A stretch of DNA of 23,954 bases from Actinophytocola sp036402745 (GCF_036402745.1 NZ_DASWSJ010000154.1:1-23954); one strand, 5' to 3'; positions 7,059 through 15,709 are shown, numbered from the stretch's first letter. Notes: generated from the letters alone by a model not told the origin. Numbers and translations are program-made.

Positions 7059-7739
7059 ATGCCGGATGAGCGCGGTCTGGTGCTGGTGGTCGAGGACGAC
7101 GCCGCCATCGCCGACCTGGTCAGCCGCTACCTGAGGCGCGACGGCTACGGGGTGCACGTGGCCACCGACGGCGAGGCGGCGCTCGCGGCCGTGCGCCGCC
7201 TGCGCCCGGTGGCCGTGGTGCTGGACGTGGGCCTGCCCAAGCTCGACGGCATCGCGGTATGCCGAACGCTGCGGTCCGCGGACGACTGGACCCCGGTCCT
7301 GTTCGTCACCGCCCGCGACGACGAGGTCGACCGCGTGCTGGGCCTGGAGCTGGGTGCCGACGACTACGTCACCAAGCCGTTCAGCCCCCGCGAACTGGTG
7401 GCCCGGGTCCGCTCGGTGCTCCGCCGCGCGGCGGGCCCCCCGGCCACCGAGATCCTGGAGGTGGCCGGCACCCGGCTCGACCTGTCCGAACGCCGCGCGT
7501 GGACCGACGGCGTCGAGGTGGCGCTCACCTCCACGGAGTTCGACCTGCTCGCAGCGCTGATGCGCCGCCCGCGCCAGGTCTTCGAACGAGCCCAGCTGCT
7601 CAGCATGGTCTGGGGCTACGAAACAGCATCCGGCACCCGCACGGTCGACGTCCACATCGCCCAGCTCAGAGCCAAACTGGGCGAAGGCAGCCCGATAAGA
7701 ACCGTCCGAGGCGTCGGCTACTCCGCGGACAACCCATGA
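7059..7739 (+). CDS. OmpR-family response regulator
   Basis: A 226-aa two-component DNA-binding regulator. The receiver domain (about 6-122) has the acidic pocket Glu12/Asp13/Asp14, phospho-acceptor Asp56 in VVLDVGLP, the switch Thr84 in FVTA and conserved Lys106 in TKPFSP. The winged-helix effector domain (131-223) includes LTSTEFDLL (156-164), the recognition region RTVDVHIAQLRAKL (194-207) and IRTVRGVGY (213-221). ATG 7059 follows GGAGGTGAT (7048-7056), nearly a perfect match to the 16S anti-Shine-Dalgarno, suggesting high translation. The stop overlaps a 68-aa ORF as ATGA. The partner kinase is encoded at 7939. Target genes are unknown. Confidence 0.97.
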   Translation: MPDERGLVLVVEDDAAIADLVSRYLRRDGYGVHVATDGEAALAAVRRLRPVAVVLDVGLPKLDGIAVCRTLRSADDWTPVLFVTARDDEVDRVLGLELGADDYVTKPFSPRELVARVRSVLRRAAGPPATEILEVAGTRLDLSERRAWTDGVEVALTSTEFDLLAALMRRPRQVFERAQLLSMVWGYETASGTRTVDVHIAQLRAKLGEGSPIRTVRGVGYSADNP

Positions 7740-7942
7740 CCCACCCACCCGACGCCCCCGAACACCCGACCCACGCCGCTCACCGCCCGGCCAACGGCCA
7801 CCACACCGACGGCCCGACTCCAGACCAACCGGCGGCACAGCTGTCTCCCGTCACCACTCGACTGCCGGAGACGCACTCCCTCGCTGTCCCGGTGGCCGTC
7901 GCCTCGTCTGCGGGCGGTGGCTTCGTGGTGGTGCGGTCGTGA
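7736..7942 (+). CDS. 68-aa Pro/His-rich ORF between regulator and kinase
   Basis: This ORF begins with the ATGA that overlaps the regulator stop and ends with the GTGA that overlaps the kinase start, filling the whole 199-nt gap in one frame. The product (MTHPPDAPEHPTHAAH...) is disordered-looking, rich in Pro, His, Ala and Thr over residues 1-45, then has a mildly hydrophobic tail (LAVPVAVASSAGGGFVVV). My hand count gives about 80% G/C at third positions, 78% at first and 60% at second: compatible with coding, but weaker than the neighbours. It could be a real coupled microprotein, or a by-product of ribosome coupling from regulator to kinase. No homologue recognised. Confidence 0.45.
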   Translation: MTHPPDAPEHPTHAAHRPANGHHTDGPTPDQPAAQLSPVTTRLPETHSLAVPVAVASSAGGGFVVVRS

Positions 7943-9336
7943 AGCGGGCGTCGTCGTTGGCGGTTCGGACCACTGCTTTGTGTCTCGCGGTCGCCGGGGT
8001 CATGGCGGTCGTCGCCGGGGGGATCGCCGTTCGGCTTGTGGCGACGGCGTCTCGGGAGCTGACGCAGCAAACGCTTGCCGATCAGGCCGACGTGGTTGCC
8101 GCGCAGCTCGTCGATGCTCGGGTGCTCGCGCCCCGGCTCAAGGAGATCCTCGAAGGCCAGGGCGTGTCCGTCGTCCGGCAGGGTGCGTCGGGTGGGCTCG
8201 TCGGGGACGACCAGGCCGCGGTGCAGGCGGCGCGGCGGGCCGGGATCGGACGAGTGACCGCTGCGCGGCCGTTGCACGGGAGCGCTCGGGTGAACGGCTC
8301 GGTGCTGCTCGTCGAGGGGCGGGCCATCGAGGGGCGGCGGGCGATCGCGCTCGTCGGGGAGGTCGCCACGGCCAAGGGGACCGGGCGGCGGCTGATCAGC
8401 AACGTGGTCTTCGCGCTGGGGATCGGGTTGCTCGTCGCGTCCGGGGCGGGCTGGTTGCTCGCTCGGCGGCTGGCCGGGCCCTTGCGGCGAACGGCGGCCG
8501 TGGCGTCGGCGATGAGCCACGGGCGGCGCGACCTGCGGGTGCCGCCGGAGGGACCACGCGAGCTCGTCGAGGTCGGGGAGTCGATCAACGCGCTCGCCAA
8601 CGCGTTGGCGCACAGCGAGGCCAGGCAGCGGGAGTTCCTCCTCTCCGTCTCCCACGAGCTGCGCACGCCGCTGACCGCGGTCACCGGGTTCGCCGAGTCG
8701 CTCGCCGACGGGGTGGTGACCGGCGACGAGGTACCCGAGGTCGGCCGGGTCATCGGGCAGGAGGCCGGGCGGCTCAACCGGCTGGTGTCCGACCTGCTCG
8801 ACCTCGCCCGGCTCGGCGCGGACGACTTCCGGCTGGACCTCGTCGACGTCGACCTCACCGTGCTGGTCGCCGAGTCGGCCACGGTGTGGCGGAGCCGGTG
8901 CGCGGCCGCGGGCGTGACGTTCTCGGTCGACGCGCCCGCCCACCCCGTGCCGGTGCACACCGACCCGCGGCGGCTGCGTCAGGTCGTGGACGGGCTCGCG
9001 GAGAACGCGCTGCGCGTCACGCCGGCCGGGGCACCCATCGTGCTGGCGTTGCACGCGATACCGGGCGCGGCCGTGCTCGAGGTCCGCGACGGGGGGCCCG
9101 GTCTGTCCGAAGAGGACTACCAGGCCGCCTTCGCGCGTGGGGTGCTGCACTCGCGGTACGCGGGTGTCCGGCCGGTCGGCACGGGGGTCGGGCTCGCGCT
9201 CGCGCACGGGCTGGTCACCCGGATGGGCGGCACCATCGAAGCGGGCCCGGCCCGCGAGGGCGGCGCCCGCTTCACGGTCACGCTGCCGCTCGCGGCACCC
9301 CGCGAGCCGATCACGCAGCCGCTGAGAGTCGGCTGA
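7939..9336 (+). CDS. Sensor histidine kinase
   Basis: A 465-aa membrane kinase. A first transmembrane helix (about 10-33), an extracytoplasmic sensor region of about 115 residues without a recognised fold, a second helix (about 153-175), then a HAMP linker (176-230). The HisKA domain has phospho-acceptor His239 in SVSHELRTPLT. The ATPase domain shows the N-box around Asn356 (LAENALRVTPAG), G1 DGGPG (384-388) and G2 GTGVGL (414-419). It should phosphorylate the OmpR-type regulator upstream. GTG 7939 overlaps the stop of the 68-aa ORF and has no good Shine-Dalgarno of its own, so translation may depend on coupling. The stop TGA directly abuts the TCA of the convergent dehydrogenase gene. Confidence 0.96.
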   Translation: MKRASSLAVRTTALCLAVAGVMAVVAGGIAVRLVATASRELTQQTLADQADVVAAQLVDARVLAPRLKEILEGQGVSVVRQGASGGLVGDDQAAVQAARRAGIGRVTAARPLHGSARVNGSVLLVEGRAIEGRRAIALVGEVATAKGTGRRLISNVVFALGIGLLVASGAGWLLARRLAGPLRRTAAVASAMSHGRRDLRVPPEGPRELVEVGESINALANALAHSEARQREFLLSVSHELRTPLTAVTGFAESLADGVVTGDEVPEVGRVIGQEAGRLNRLVSDLLDLARLGADDFRLDLVDVDLTVLVAESATVWRSRCAAAGVTFSVDAPAHPVPVHTDPRRLRQVVDGLAENALRVTPAGAPIVLALHAIPGAAVLEVRDGGPGLSEEDYQAAFARGVLHSRYAGVRPVGTGVGLALAHGLVTRMGGTIEAGPAREGGARFTVTLPLAAPREPITQPLRVG

Positions 9337-12177
9337 TCACGGCAGCCCCTCGGCGAGGACCTCGGCCAGGTGGACGGCTCGGCGGTCGCTGCCCTGCTCG
9401 ACCTGGGTGCGGCAGCTGAAGCCGTCCGCCACCACCAGGGTCTCCGGGGACGCCTCGCGCACCGCCGGCAGCAGGGTCTGCTCGGCCAGCGCCTGGGACA
9501 CCTCGTAGTGACCGCGCTCGAAGCCGAAGTTCCCGGCGAGGCCACAACACCCGGAGGGCAAACGTTTGGCGGCCACGCCGGCCCGGGCGAGCAGGGCCGC
9601 GTCGGCGTCGAAACCCAGGGTCGCGTGCTGGTGACAGTGGACCTGGGTGATCGCGGTGCGGGGCACCGACTTCGGGGACCACCGCGGCGCGTGCTCCGCC
9701 AGGAAGCCGGCCAGGGTGAAGCTCTGCGCGGCCAGCGCTACGGCGCGGCCGTCGCCGGTGAGCTCGGGGACGTCCCCCCGCAACGCCGACAGGCAGCTCG
9801 GCTCCAGGCCGACCACCGGGGTACCGGCCTCGATCTCGGGCTCCAGCACCCGCAGGCTCCGCCGCATCACCTTCCGTGCCCTCGTCAGCTGGCCGGTCGA
9901 CACCCAGGTGAGCCCGCAGCACACCGAGCCCGCCGGCAGCACCGGGTCGAAGCCCGCCGCCCGCAGCACCCGCACCGCCGCGATGCCGATCTCCGGCGCG
10001 AAGAAGTTGGTGAACGTGTCCGGCCACAGCACCACCCGCCGCCCACCCGAACCGGCGGACCCCCGCGGCAAGCGGGTGAACGGCCGGCGCGCCACCGTCG
10101 GCAGCGACCGCTCCGGCGCGATCCCACCCAGCCGCTTGAGCAACGCGGCCGGCCCGCGTACGGACATCGTCGCGTTGGCCAGCCGCGGCATCCGCGACGC
10201 CAGCCGCAGCCACACCGGCAGCCAGCCCATCGAGTAGTGCGACGCCGGCCGCACCCGCCGCGCGTAGTGGTGGTGCAGGAACTCCGCCTTGTACGTCGCC
10301 ATGTCCACATTGACCGGACAGTCGCTCGCGCATCCCTTGCAGGACAGGCACAGGTCCAGCGCGTCGCGGACCTCGGCGGACCGCCAGCCGTCGGTGACCA
10401 CCTCGCCGGCGAGCATCTCGTACAGCAACCGGGCCCGGCCGCGGGTCGAGTGCTTCTCCTCGCCGGTGACCCGGAAGCTGGGGCACATCACGGCCCCGTC
10501 GCCGGCGTGGTTGCGGCACTTCGCCACGCCGACGCAACGCCGCATCGCCTGGGCGAAGTCGCCGCCGTCGTGCGGGTAGCCGAACTCGGTTCCCTTCGAC
10601 AGCACCATGGGCAGCGGCTTCAGCGCGGCGAACCGCAGGTTCTCGTCGATCCGGTACGGGCGCACGATCATGCCCGGGTTCATCCGCCCGGCCGGGTCCC
10701 AGATCGCCTTGAACCGCTCGAACAGCTCGATCACCGCCGGCGAGTACATGCGCGGCAGCATCTCCGCGCGCACCTGGCCGTCGCCGTGCTCGCCGGACAG
10801 CGTCCCGCCGTGCCGGGCGACGAGGTCCGCGCCCTCCTCGATGAACCGGCGGAACGCGGCCACCCCGTCGTCGTGCACGAGGTCGAAGTCGATCCGGATG
10901 TGGATGCAGCCCTCACCGAAGTGGCCGTAGGTGACCCCGCGCAGGCCGTGCCTGTCCAGCAGCGCGCGGAACTCGCGCAGGTAGGCGCCCAGGCGCTCGG
11001 GCGGCACCGCCGTGTCCTCCCAGCCGGGCCACGCCTCCGCGCCGTCCGCCATCCGGGTCGAGATGCCGGAGCCCTCCTCGCGCAGCCGCCACAGCGCGCG
11101 CTGCTCGGCCGGCGCGGTGTAGACGCTGTGCGGCACGGCCAGCTCCGCCGCGATGGCGGCCGCCGCGGCGGTGGCCGACGCCACGTCGTCGCCGCCGACC
11201 TCGACGAAGAGCCACCCGCCGCCCTCGGGCAGGTCCGGCCGGTGGTCGGCGCTGCGGGCGTCGCGCAGCGCGAGGATCCGCTCGTCCATGCTCTCCACGG
11301 TCAGCGGGCCGTGCGGCAGGATCGCCGGCACCGCGTCGGCCGCGGCGATGTCGTCCGGGAAGCCGAGCACCAGCAGCACCCGGGTCGCGGGCACCGGCGC
11401 GAGCCGGACGGTGGCGCCGAGTACGACCACGCAGGTGCCCTCGGTGCCGACCAGTGCCTTCGCGAGGTCGCGGCCGTTCTCCGGCAGCAGCTGGTGCAGC
11501 GGGTAACCGGAGACCTGGCGGCCGAGCTTGCCGAGCTCGGTGCGCAGGACGGCGAGGTTGGCGCCGGCGAGGTCGCGGAGCGCGGTGTGGATCTCGCCCT
11601 CGCGGCCGGGCAGCGCGGCGCGCCGGTCGAGCTCCTCGGCGGTGGCCGGGCCGACGGTGAGCCGGGTGCCGTCGTAGAGCAGGACGTCCAGCTCCTCGAC
11701 GTTCTCCAGGGTCGTGCCCCACGCGACGGAGTGCGCGCCGCAGGAGTTGTTGCCGATCATGCCGCCCAGCGTGCAGCGGCTGTGCGTCGACGGGTCCGGG
11801 CCGAAGGTGAGGCCGTGCTCGGCGGCCGCGGCCCGCAGGTCGTCGAGGATCACCCCCGGCTCGATCCGCGCGGTGCGGGTCCCGGGGTCGATCGCGTGGA
11901 TCTTGTTCAGCCGGGACAGGTCCAGCACGAGCCCGCCGCCGGTGGCGTTGCCGGCGAGGCTGGTGCCGCCGCCCCGCGGGACGATCGGTACGTCGAACTC
12001 GCGGGCCGCCCGCACCGCGGCGACCGCGTCCTCGGCGGAGTCGGCGACCACGACGGCGAGCGGCACCTGCCGGTAGTTCGAGGCGTCCATTGTGTACAGA
12101 GCCCTGGTCCCGGCGTCGAAGCTGACCTGCCCGGCCACGCTGCCGGCCAGCCGCCGCTCGAGACCCGCGGTGTCCAC
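9337..12177 (-). CDS. FAD/Fe-S D-2-hydroxyacid dehydrogenase (YdiJ-like)
   Basis: A 946-aa fusion enzyme expected to oxidise a D-2-hydroxyacid (lactate or 2-hydroxyglutarate type) at FAD and pass electrons through iron-sulfur clusters to a membrane or soluble acceptor. Residues 30-260 are the FAD-binding PCMH domain with PRGGGTSLAGN (67-77) and GGMIGNNSCGAHS. The FAD-oxidase C-terminal domain follows, with HFGEGCIHIR (419-428) and SGEHGDGQVR (461-470). Fe-S ligands are Cys548/554/565 and CLSCKGCASDCP (610-621). Two CCG-type segments lie at 753-755 and 877-879. Layout and length match E. coli YdiJ. GTG 12177 has GGGAGGAG just upstream and sits 14 nt after the binding-protein stop, so it is the last gene of the importer operon. 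Exact substrate unknown. Confidence 0.93.
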   Translation of the reverse strand: MDTAGLERRLAGSVAGQVSFDAGTRALYTMDASNYRQVPLAVVVADSAEDAVAAVRAAREFDVPIVPRGGGTSLAGNATGGGLVLDLSRLNKIHAIDPGTRTARIEPGVILDDLRAAAAEHGLTFGPDPSTHSRCTLGGMIGNNSCGAHSVAWGTTLENVEELDVLLYDGTRLTVGPATAEELDRRAALPGREGEIHTALRDLAGANLAVLRTELGKLGRQVSGYPLHQLLPENGRDLAKALVGTEGTCVVVLGATVRLAPVPATRVLLVLGFPDDIAAADAVPAILPHGPLTVESMDERILALRDARSADHRPDLPEGGGWLFVEVGGDDVASATAAAAAIAAELAVPHSVYTAPAEQRALWRLREEGSGISTRMADGAEAWPGWEDTAVPPERLGAYLREFRALLDRHGLRGVTYGHFGEGCIHIRIDFDLVHDDGVAAFRRFIEEGADLVARHGGTLSGEHGDGQVRAEMLPRMYSPAVIELFERFKAIWDPAGRMNPGMIVRPYRIDENLRFAALKPLPMVLSKGTEFGYPHDGGDFAQAMRRCVGVAKCRNHAGDGAVMCPSFRVTGEEKHSTRGRARLLYEMLAGEVVTDGWRSAEVRDALDLCLSCKGCASDCPVNVDMATYKAEFLHHHYARRVRPASHYSMGWLPVWLRLASRMPRLANATMSVRGPAALLKRLGGIAPERSLPTVARRPFTRLPRGSAGSGGRRVVLWPDTFTNFFAPEIGIAAVRVLRAAGFDPVLPAGSVCCGLTWVSTGQLTRARKVMRRSLRVLEPEIEAGTPVVGLEPSCLSALRGDVPELTGDGRAVALAAQSFTLAGFLAEHAPRWSPKSVPRTAITQVHCHQHATLGFDADAALLARAGVAAKRLPSGCCGLAGNFGFERGHYEVSQALAEQTLLPAVREASPETLVVADGFSCRTQVEQGSDRRAVHLAEVLAEGLP

Positions 12178-12191
12178 TGTGGACTCCTCCC

Positions 12192-13163
12192 TCAGGCGGA
12201 CGGGTTCGTCACGAAGCCTTCCTTCACCAGCCAGTCCCGGGCCACGACGGCCGGGTCCGCGCCGTCGCCGTCGATCCGGACCGACAGCTCCAGGATGACC
12301 TCGTTCGTCAGCTTCGCCGACACCGGCTCCAGGACGTCGGCCAGCTGGGGGTAGCGGTCGAGGAACTCCGTGCGGACCGTCACCGCGGCGTTGTACTGGG
12401 GGAAGGTCTTCTTGTCGTCCTCCAGGACGGCCAGGTCGAGCGTCAGCACGCGGCCGTCGGTGGTGAAGACCTCGCCGAAGTTGCAGGTCCGGCCGCCGGC
12501 CAGGGTCGCGTAGATCGCGCCGACGCCGAAGGTCTTGATGTCGCGGTCCGGCACGTTGAAGCCGTAGGTCTTCTCCGCGCCCAGCAGGCCGTCCTGGCGG
12601 CTGATGAACTCCGACTCCATGCACATCGTGCCCAGTGACGGGTCCTTCTTCAGCAGCGCGACCATGTCCGACATCGTCCGCAGCTTGTACTTGTCGGCGA
12701 ACTCGCGGGTCGTCGCCAGCGCGTACTTGTCGTTCACCGGCGAGTAGTCCAGCCACGCGATGCCGAAGCGCTCCGCGTCGGCCTTCTTCACCGCGTCGTA
12801 CTGGGCGCGCTCGTCCGGGATCGGCACGGTCTGCTGCTGGAAGTTGATCCAGCTCGTGCCGGTGTACTCCCAGTACAGGTCGATGTCGCCGACCTCGAGC
12901 GCCTGCCGCGCGCTCGGCGAGCCCTGGATGTTGGTCATGTCCTGGACGTCCGCGCCCGCCGCGGTGAGCGCGACCTCCGCGATGTAGCCCAGCAGGATCT
13001 GCTCGGTGAAGTTCTTCGAGCCCACGGTGATCGACACGCCGTGGAGCGCCGGCACCGGCCGGATCGACCCTGGGCCCACGTCGAACGGCAGCTTGTAGGC
13101 CGCGTCGAGGCCGCACCCGGCGAGCAGGGCGCAGACCGCGAGGAGGCCGGCGAGGCGCCTCAT
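12192..13163 (-). CDS. Quaternary-amine ABC transporter, substrate-binding lipoprotein
   Basis: A 323-aa binding protein of the OpuCC/OsmF (OpuAC) family. The signal sequence ends in lipobox LAGC with Cys17. GSKNFTEQ (48-55), the hallmark of this family, and DLYWEYTGT (95-103) lie in the first lobe; the ligand is expected between two lobes through an aromatic cage binding a quaternary ammonium group such as glycine betaine, choline or carnitine. ATG 13163 overlaps the end of the upstream permease gene by 4 nt (ATGA). A longer in-frame extension upstream is only read-through in the permease region. Ligand specificity cannot be fixed by eye. Confidence 0.93.
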   Translation of the reverse strand: MRRLAGLLAVCALLAGCGLDAAYKLPFDVGPGSIRPVPALHGVSITVGSKNFTEQILLGYIAEVALTAAGADVQDMTNIQGSPSARQALEVGDIDLYWEYTGTSWINFQQQTVPIPDERAQYDAVKKADAERFGIAWLDYSPVNDKYALATTREFADKYKLRTMSDMVALLKKDPSLGTMCMESEFISRQDGLLGAEKTYGFNVPDRDIKTFGVGAIYATLAGGRTCNFGEVFTTDGRVLTLDLAVLEDDKKTFPQYNAAVTVRTEFLDRYPQLADVLEPVSAKLTNEVILELSVRIDGDGADPAVVARDWLVKEGFVTNPSA

Positions 13164-13936
13164 CGCAGCCCCTTCGGTCCGAGGTAGCGCTCGGCGAGCG
13201 CGCCGAGCCAGTCGACCAGCAGCGACAGGCCCACCGCGAGCGCCGCACCGGTGAGCAGCACGGTCGTCCGCGCCACCTTGTAGCCCGTGTCGATCACGAA
13301 CCCGAGGCCGCCGCCGTTGACGAACAACGCCAGCGTCGCCGTGCCGACCGCGAGCACCAGCGACGTCCGCAGCCCCGCGAGGATCAGCGGCACCGCCAGC
13401 GGCAGCTCGACCCGGCGCAGCACGGTGAACGACGACATGCCGATGCCGCGGCCCGCGTCGACGAGTGCCGGGTCGACCTGCTGGATGCCGACCATCGTGT
13501 TGCGCAGCACCGGGAGCAGCGACACGAACGCCAGCGGGATCGCCGCCGCCCACAGTCCCTCCTGCGAGGTCCACAGGAAGTACAGGACCACCACGCCGAT
13601 GGCCGGCGCGGCCTGCCCGATGGTGGCGATGCCCGTGAACACCGGGGCGATCCGCCTGGCCCACCGGCGGGTGATCACGACGCCGAGCGGGATGGCCACC
13701 GCCACGACCAGCACGGTCACCGCGAGCGTGATCAGCACGTGCTCCCAGGTGGCCTTGAGCAGCGTCGCCGAGTTGAGCGTGACCACCTCGATGGCGTCGA
13801 GATCGGAGTTGAACGCCCACGTCAGGACGCCGCCGACCAGCGCCACCGCGGCGATCGGCTGCACGAACAGGCGCAGCACCTCGGCCCGGCGCGAGCCCGA
13901 CTCGACGGAGAGGACGGCGTCGGTCACCGCGGTCAT
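13160..13936 (-). CDS. Quaternary-amine ABC transporter permease (second)
   Basis: A 258-aa inner-membrane permease (OpuCB/OpuCD type). After a ~25-residue cytoplasmic N-terminus there are about six hydrophobic segments, the first at 26-42. The EAA loop that contacts the ATPase is visible as DAGRGIGMSSF (160-170) followed by RRVELPLAVP. It starts at ATG 13936, overlapping the ATPase stop by 4 nt, and ends inside the start of the binding-protein gene. It pairs with the shorter permease at 15062-15709 to form a heterodimeric channel. Confidence 0.93.
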   Translation of the reverse strand: MTAVTDAVLSVESGSRRAEVLRLFVQPIAAVALVGGVLTWAFNSDLDAIEVVTLNSATLLKATWEHVLITLAVTVLVVAVAIPLGVVITRRWARRIAPVFTGIATIGQAAPAIGVVVLYFLWTSQEGLWAAAIPLAFVSLLPVLRNTMVGIQQVDPALVDAGRGIGMSSFTVLRRVELPLAVPLILAGLRTSLVLAVGTATLALFVNGGGLGFVIDTGYKVARTTVLLTGAALAVGLSLLVDWLGALAERYLGPKGLR

Positions 13937-15069
13937 GAGGTGTGCTCCGCACGCAGCTCGCGGATCTTCGCGACCACGGTGTCCAGCTGGACCGTGCCCA
14001 GGTACTCGCCGCGGCTGCCGGTGACCACCGCGTCACCGCCCTCGGTGAGGATGGCCTCGAGCGCGTCCTGCAGCGTCGACTGGGTGCTCACCCGGTCGCC
14101 GACCGGCGTGCCCACCCCGGCGAGCGAGTCGCCGCTGACCTGGCGGATGTGCCCCCAGCGCAGCGGCCGCCGCTGGCTGTCGAGGATCAGCAGGAACGTC
14201 TTGCCGCTCGCCTCCAGCCGCTTGCGGACCTCGGCCGGTGACTCGTCCTCGGTGGCGGTGGCCGACTCGGTGCTCAGCTCGATGTCGCGCACCCGCAGCA
14301 GCGTGAGCTGCTTGAGCGAGGCACCCGCGCCGACGAACCCCGCGACCGTGTCGTCGGCCGGGTTCGCCAGGATCGCCTCGGGGGTGTCGTACTGCAGGAT
14401 CCGCGACCGGTCACCCAGCACCGCGATGTGGTCGCCGAGCTTCACCGCCTCGTCGAAGTCGTGGGTGACGAACACGATCGTCTTGCGCAGCTCCGCCTGC
14501 AGCCGCATCAGCTCGTCCTGCAGGTTGCCGCGGGTGATCGGGTCGACCGCGCCGAACGGCTCGTCCATCAGCAGCACCGGCGGGTCGGCGGCGAGCGCTC
14601 TGGCCACGCCGACGCGTTGCTGCTGGCCGCCGGAGAGCTGGCGCGGGAAGCGGCCGAGGAACTCGCCCGGATCCAGGCCGACGAGGTCGAGCATCTCCTC
14701 GACCCGGGCCCTGGTCCGCCGCTTGTCCCAGCCCAGCAGGCGCGGCACGACGCCGACGTTCTGGGCGACGGTGAGGTGCGGGAAGAGACCCGCCTGCTGG
14801 ATCGCGTAGCCGATCCGCCGGCGCAGGTCGTCCGGGTTGAGCGACAGCGCGTCCTCGCCGCCGATCGTGATGCGGCCGCCGGTCGGCTCGATCAGCCGGT
14901 TGATCATGCGCATCGTGGTCGTCTTGCCGCAGCCGGACGGCCCCACGAAGATCGTTATCTCGCCGGGGTTGATCTTCATGGTGAACCCGTCGACCGCGGG
15001 CTCGCGCTGGCCGGGATAGCGCTTGGTGACCCCTTCGAGCTGAATCTCCACGCCGGTGGTCTCAGCCAC
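13933..15069 (-). CDS. Quaternary-amine ABC transporter ATPase with CBS domains
   Basis: A 378-aa ATPase of the ProV/OpuCA type. Walker A GPSGCGKT (43-50), Q-loop around Gln91, signature LSGGQQQR (145-152), Walker B LLMDE (166-170) and switch His203 are all present. After about residue 250 a C-terminal region of two CBS-type repeats (roughly 255-375) follows, which in OpuA-type systems senses ionic strength or cyclic dinucleotides. GTG 15069 has GAGGGGG about 5 nt upstream and overlaps the preceding permease by 8 nt. Osmotic control through the CBS part is known for relatives and inferred here. Confidence 0.95.
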   Translation of the reverse strand: MAETTGVEIQLEGVTKRYPGQREPAVDGFTMKINPGEITIFVGPSGCGKTTTMRMINRLIEPTGGRITIGGEDALSLNPDDLRRRIGYAIQQAGLFPHLTVAQNVGVVPRLLGWDKRRTRARVEEMLDLVGLDPGEFLGRFPRQLSGGQQQRVGVARALAADPPVLLMDEPFGAVDPITRGNLQDELMRLQAELRKTIVFVTHDFDEAVKLGDHIAVLGDRSRILQYDTPEAILANPADDTVAGFVGAGASLKQLTLLRVRDIELSTESATATEDESPAEVRKRLEASGKTFLLILDSQRRPLRWGHIRQVSGDSLAGVGTPVGDRVSTQSTLQDALEAILTEGGDAVVTGSRGEYLGTVQLDTVVAKIRELRAEHTS

Positions 15070-15709
15070 GGATCCCCCTCGAGGTCGTGAGGCGTGCGAT
15101 GACGAGGTACAGGCCGTCGATGACCAGCGCCATGACGACGATGCCCAGGGTGCCGGCGAGCGCCTGGTTGAGCGCGTTGGCGCTGCCGGCCCGGTTGAGC
15201 CCGGAGAAGATCTCGGTGCCGAGCCCCGGCCCCTTGGCGTAAGCGGCGATCGCGGCGATGCCCATGAGCATCTGCGTGCTGACCCGCATGCCGGCGAGGA
15301 TCGCCGGCCAGGCCAGGCGCAGCTCCACTCGCGTGAGCACCGCGACCCGGTTCATCCCGATGCCTCTGGCCGCGTCGGTCACCGCCGCGTCGACGCCGCC
15401 GAGCCCGACGATGGTGTTGCGGACGATCGGCAGCAGCGCGTAGAGCACCAGCGCGGTGACCGTGGGCGCGACGCCGAGGCCGACCACCGGGATGAGCAGG
15501 CCGAGCAGCGCGAACGACGGGATCGTGAGGACCGTGCTGGCGAGCGCGGTCGCGATCGTGGAGCCGAGGGCGCTGCGGTAGACCGCGACGCCGACGAGCA
15601 CGCCGATGGCCGCCGCGATGATCGTGCACTGGATGACCACGCTGGCGTGCTGGTAGGCCTCGATGCCCAGCCGGGACCAGCGATCACCGATGAACTCCCA
15701 GAGGCTCAC
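15062..15709 (-). CDS. Quaternary-amine ABC transporter permease (first)
   Basis: A 215-aa inner-membrane permease, the promoter-proximal gene of the five-gene operon. It has about five to six hydrophobic segments (near 24-45, 52-75, 80-100, 140-160, 180-205) and the EAA loop DAARGIGMNR (112-121). GTG 15709 is preceded by a full-length Shine-Dalgarno GGAGGTGA (minus strand, 15723-15716). It overlaps the ATPase gene by 8 nt. Length and motif placement match OpuCB/OpuCD and ProW-like permeases. Confidence 0.94.
   Translation of the reverse strand: MSLWEFIGDRWSRLGIEAYQHASVVIQCTIIAAAIGVLVGVAVYRSALGSTIATALASTVLTIPSFALLGLLIPVVGLGVAPTVTALVLYALLPIVRNTIVGLGGVDAAVTDAARGIGMNRVAVLTRVELRLAWPAILAGMRVSTQMLMGIAAIAAYAKGPGLGTEIFSGLNRAGSANALNQALAGTLGIVVMALVIDGLYLVIARLTTSRGIRG

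Noticed and set aside
7780..9207. Long minus-strand frame opposite the histidine kinase
   Set aside because: Shadow frame; the kinase boxes on the plus strand are complete.
9370..12354. Very long plus-strand open frame (about 990 codons)
   Set aside because: It lies opposite the FAD/Fe-S dehydrogenase, whose motifs are unmistakable; long antisense frames are expected in high-GC DNA with strong codon bias.
9337..13248. 1303-codon extended version of the dehydrogenase
   Set aside because: The extension reads out of frame through the binding-protein gene; GTG 12177 has GGGAGGAG at good spacing.
12192..14036. Apparent permease/binding-protein fusion frame of about 614 codons
   Set aside because: The extra N-terminal part is the binding-protein frame running out of phase through the permease gene; the true start is ATG 13163 with its own signal peptide and lipobox.
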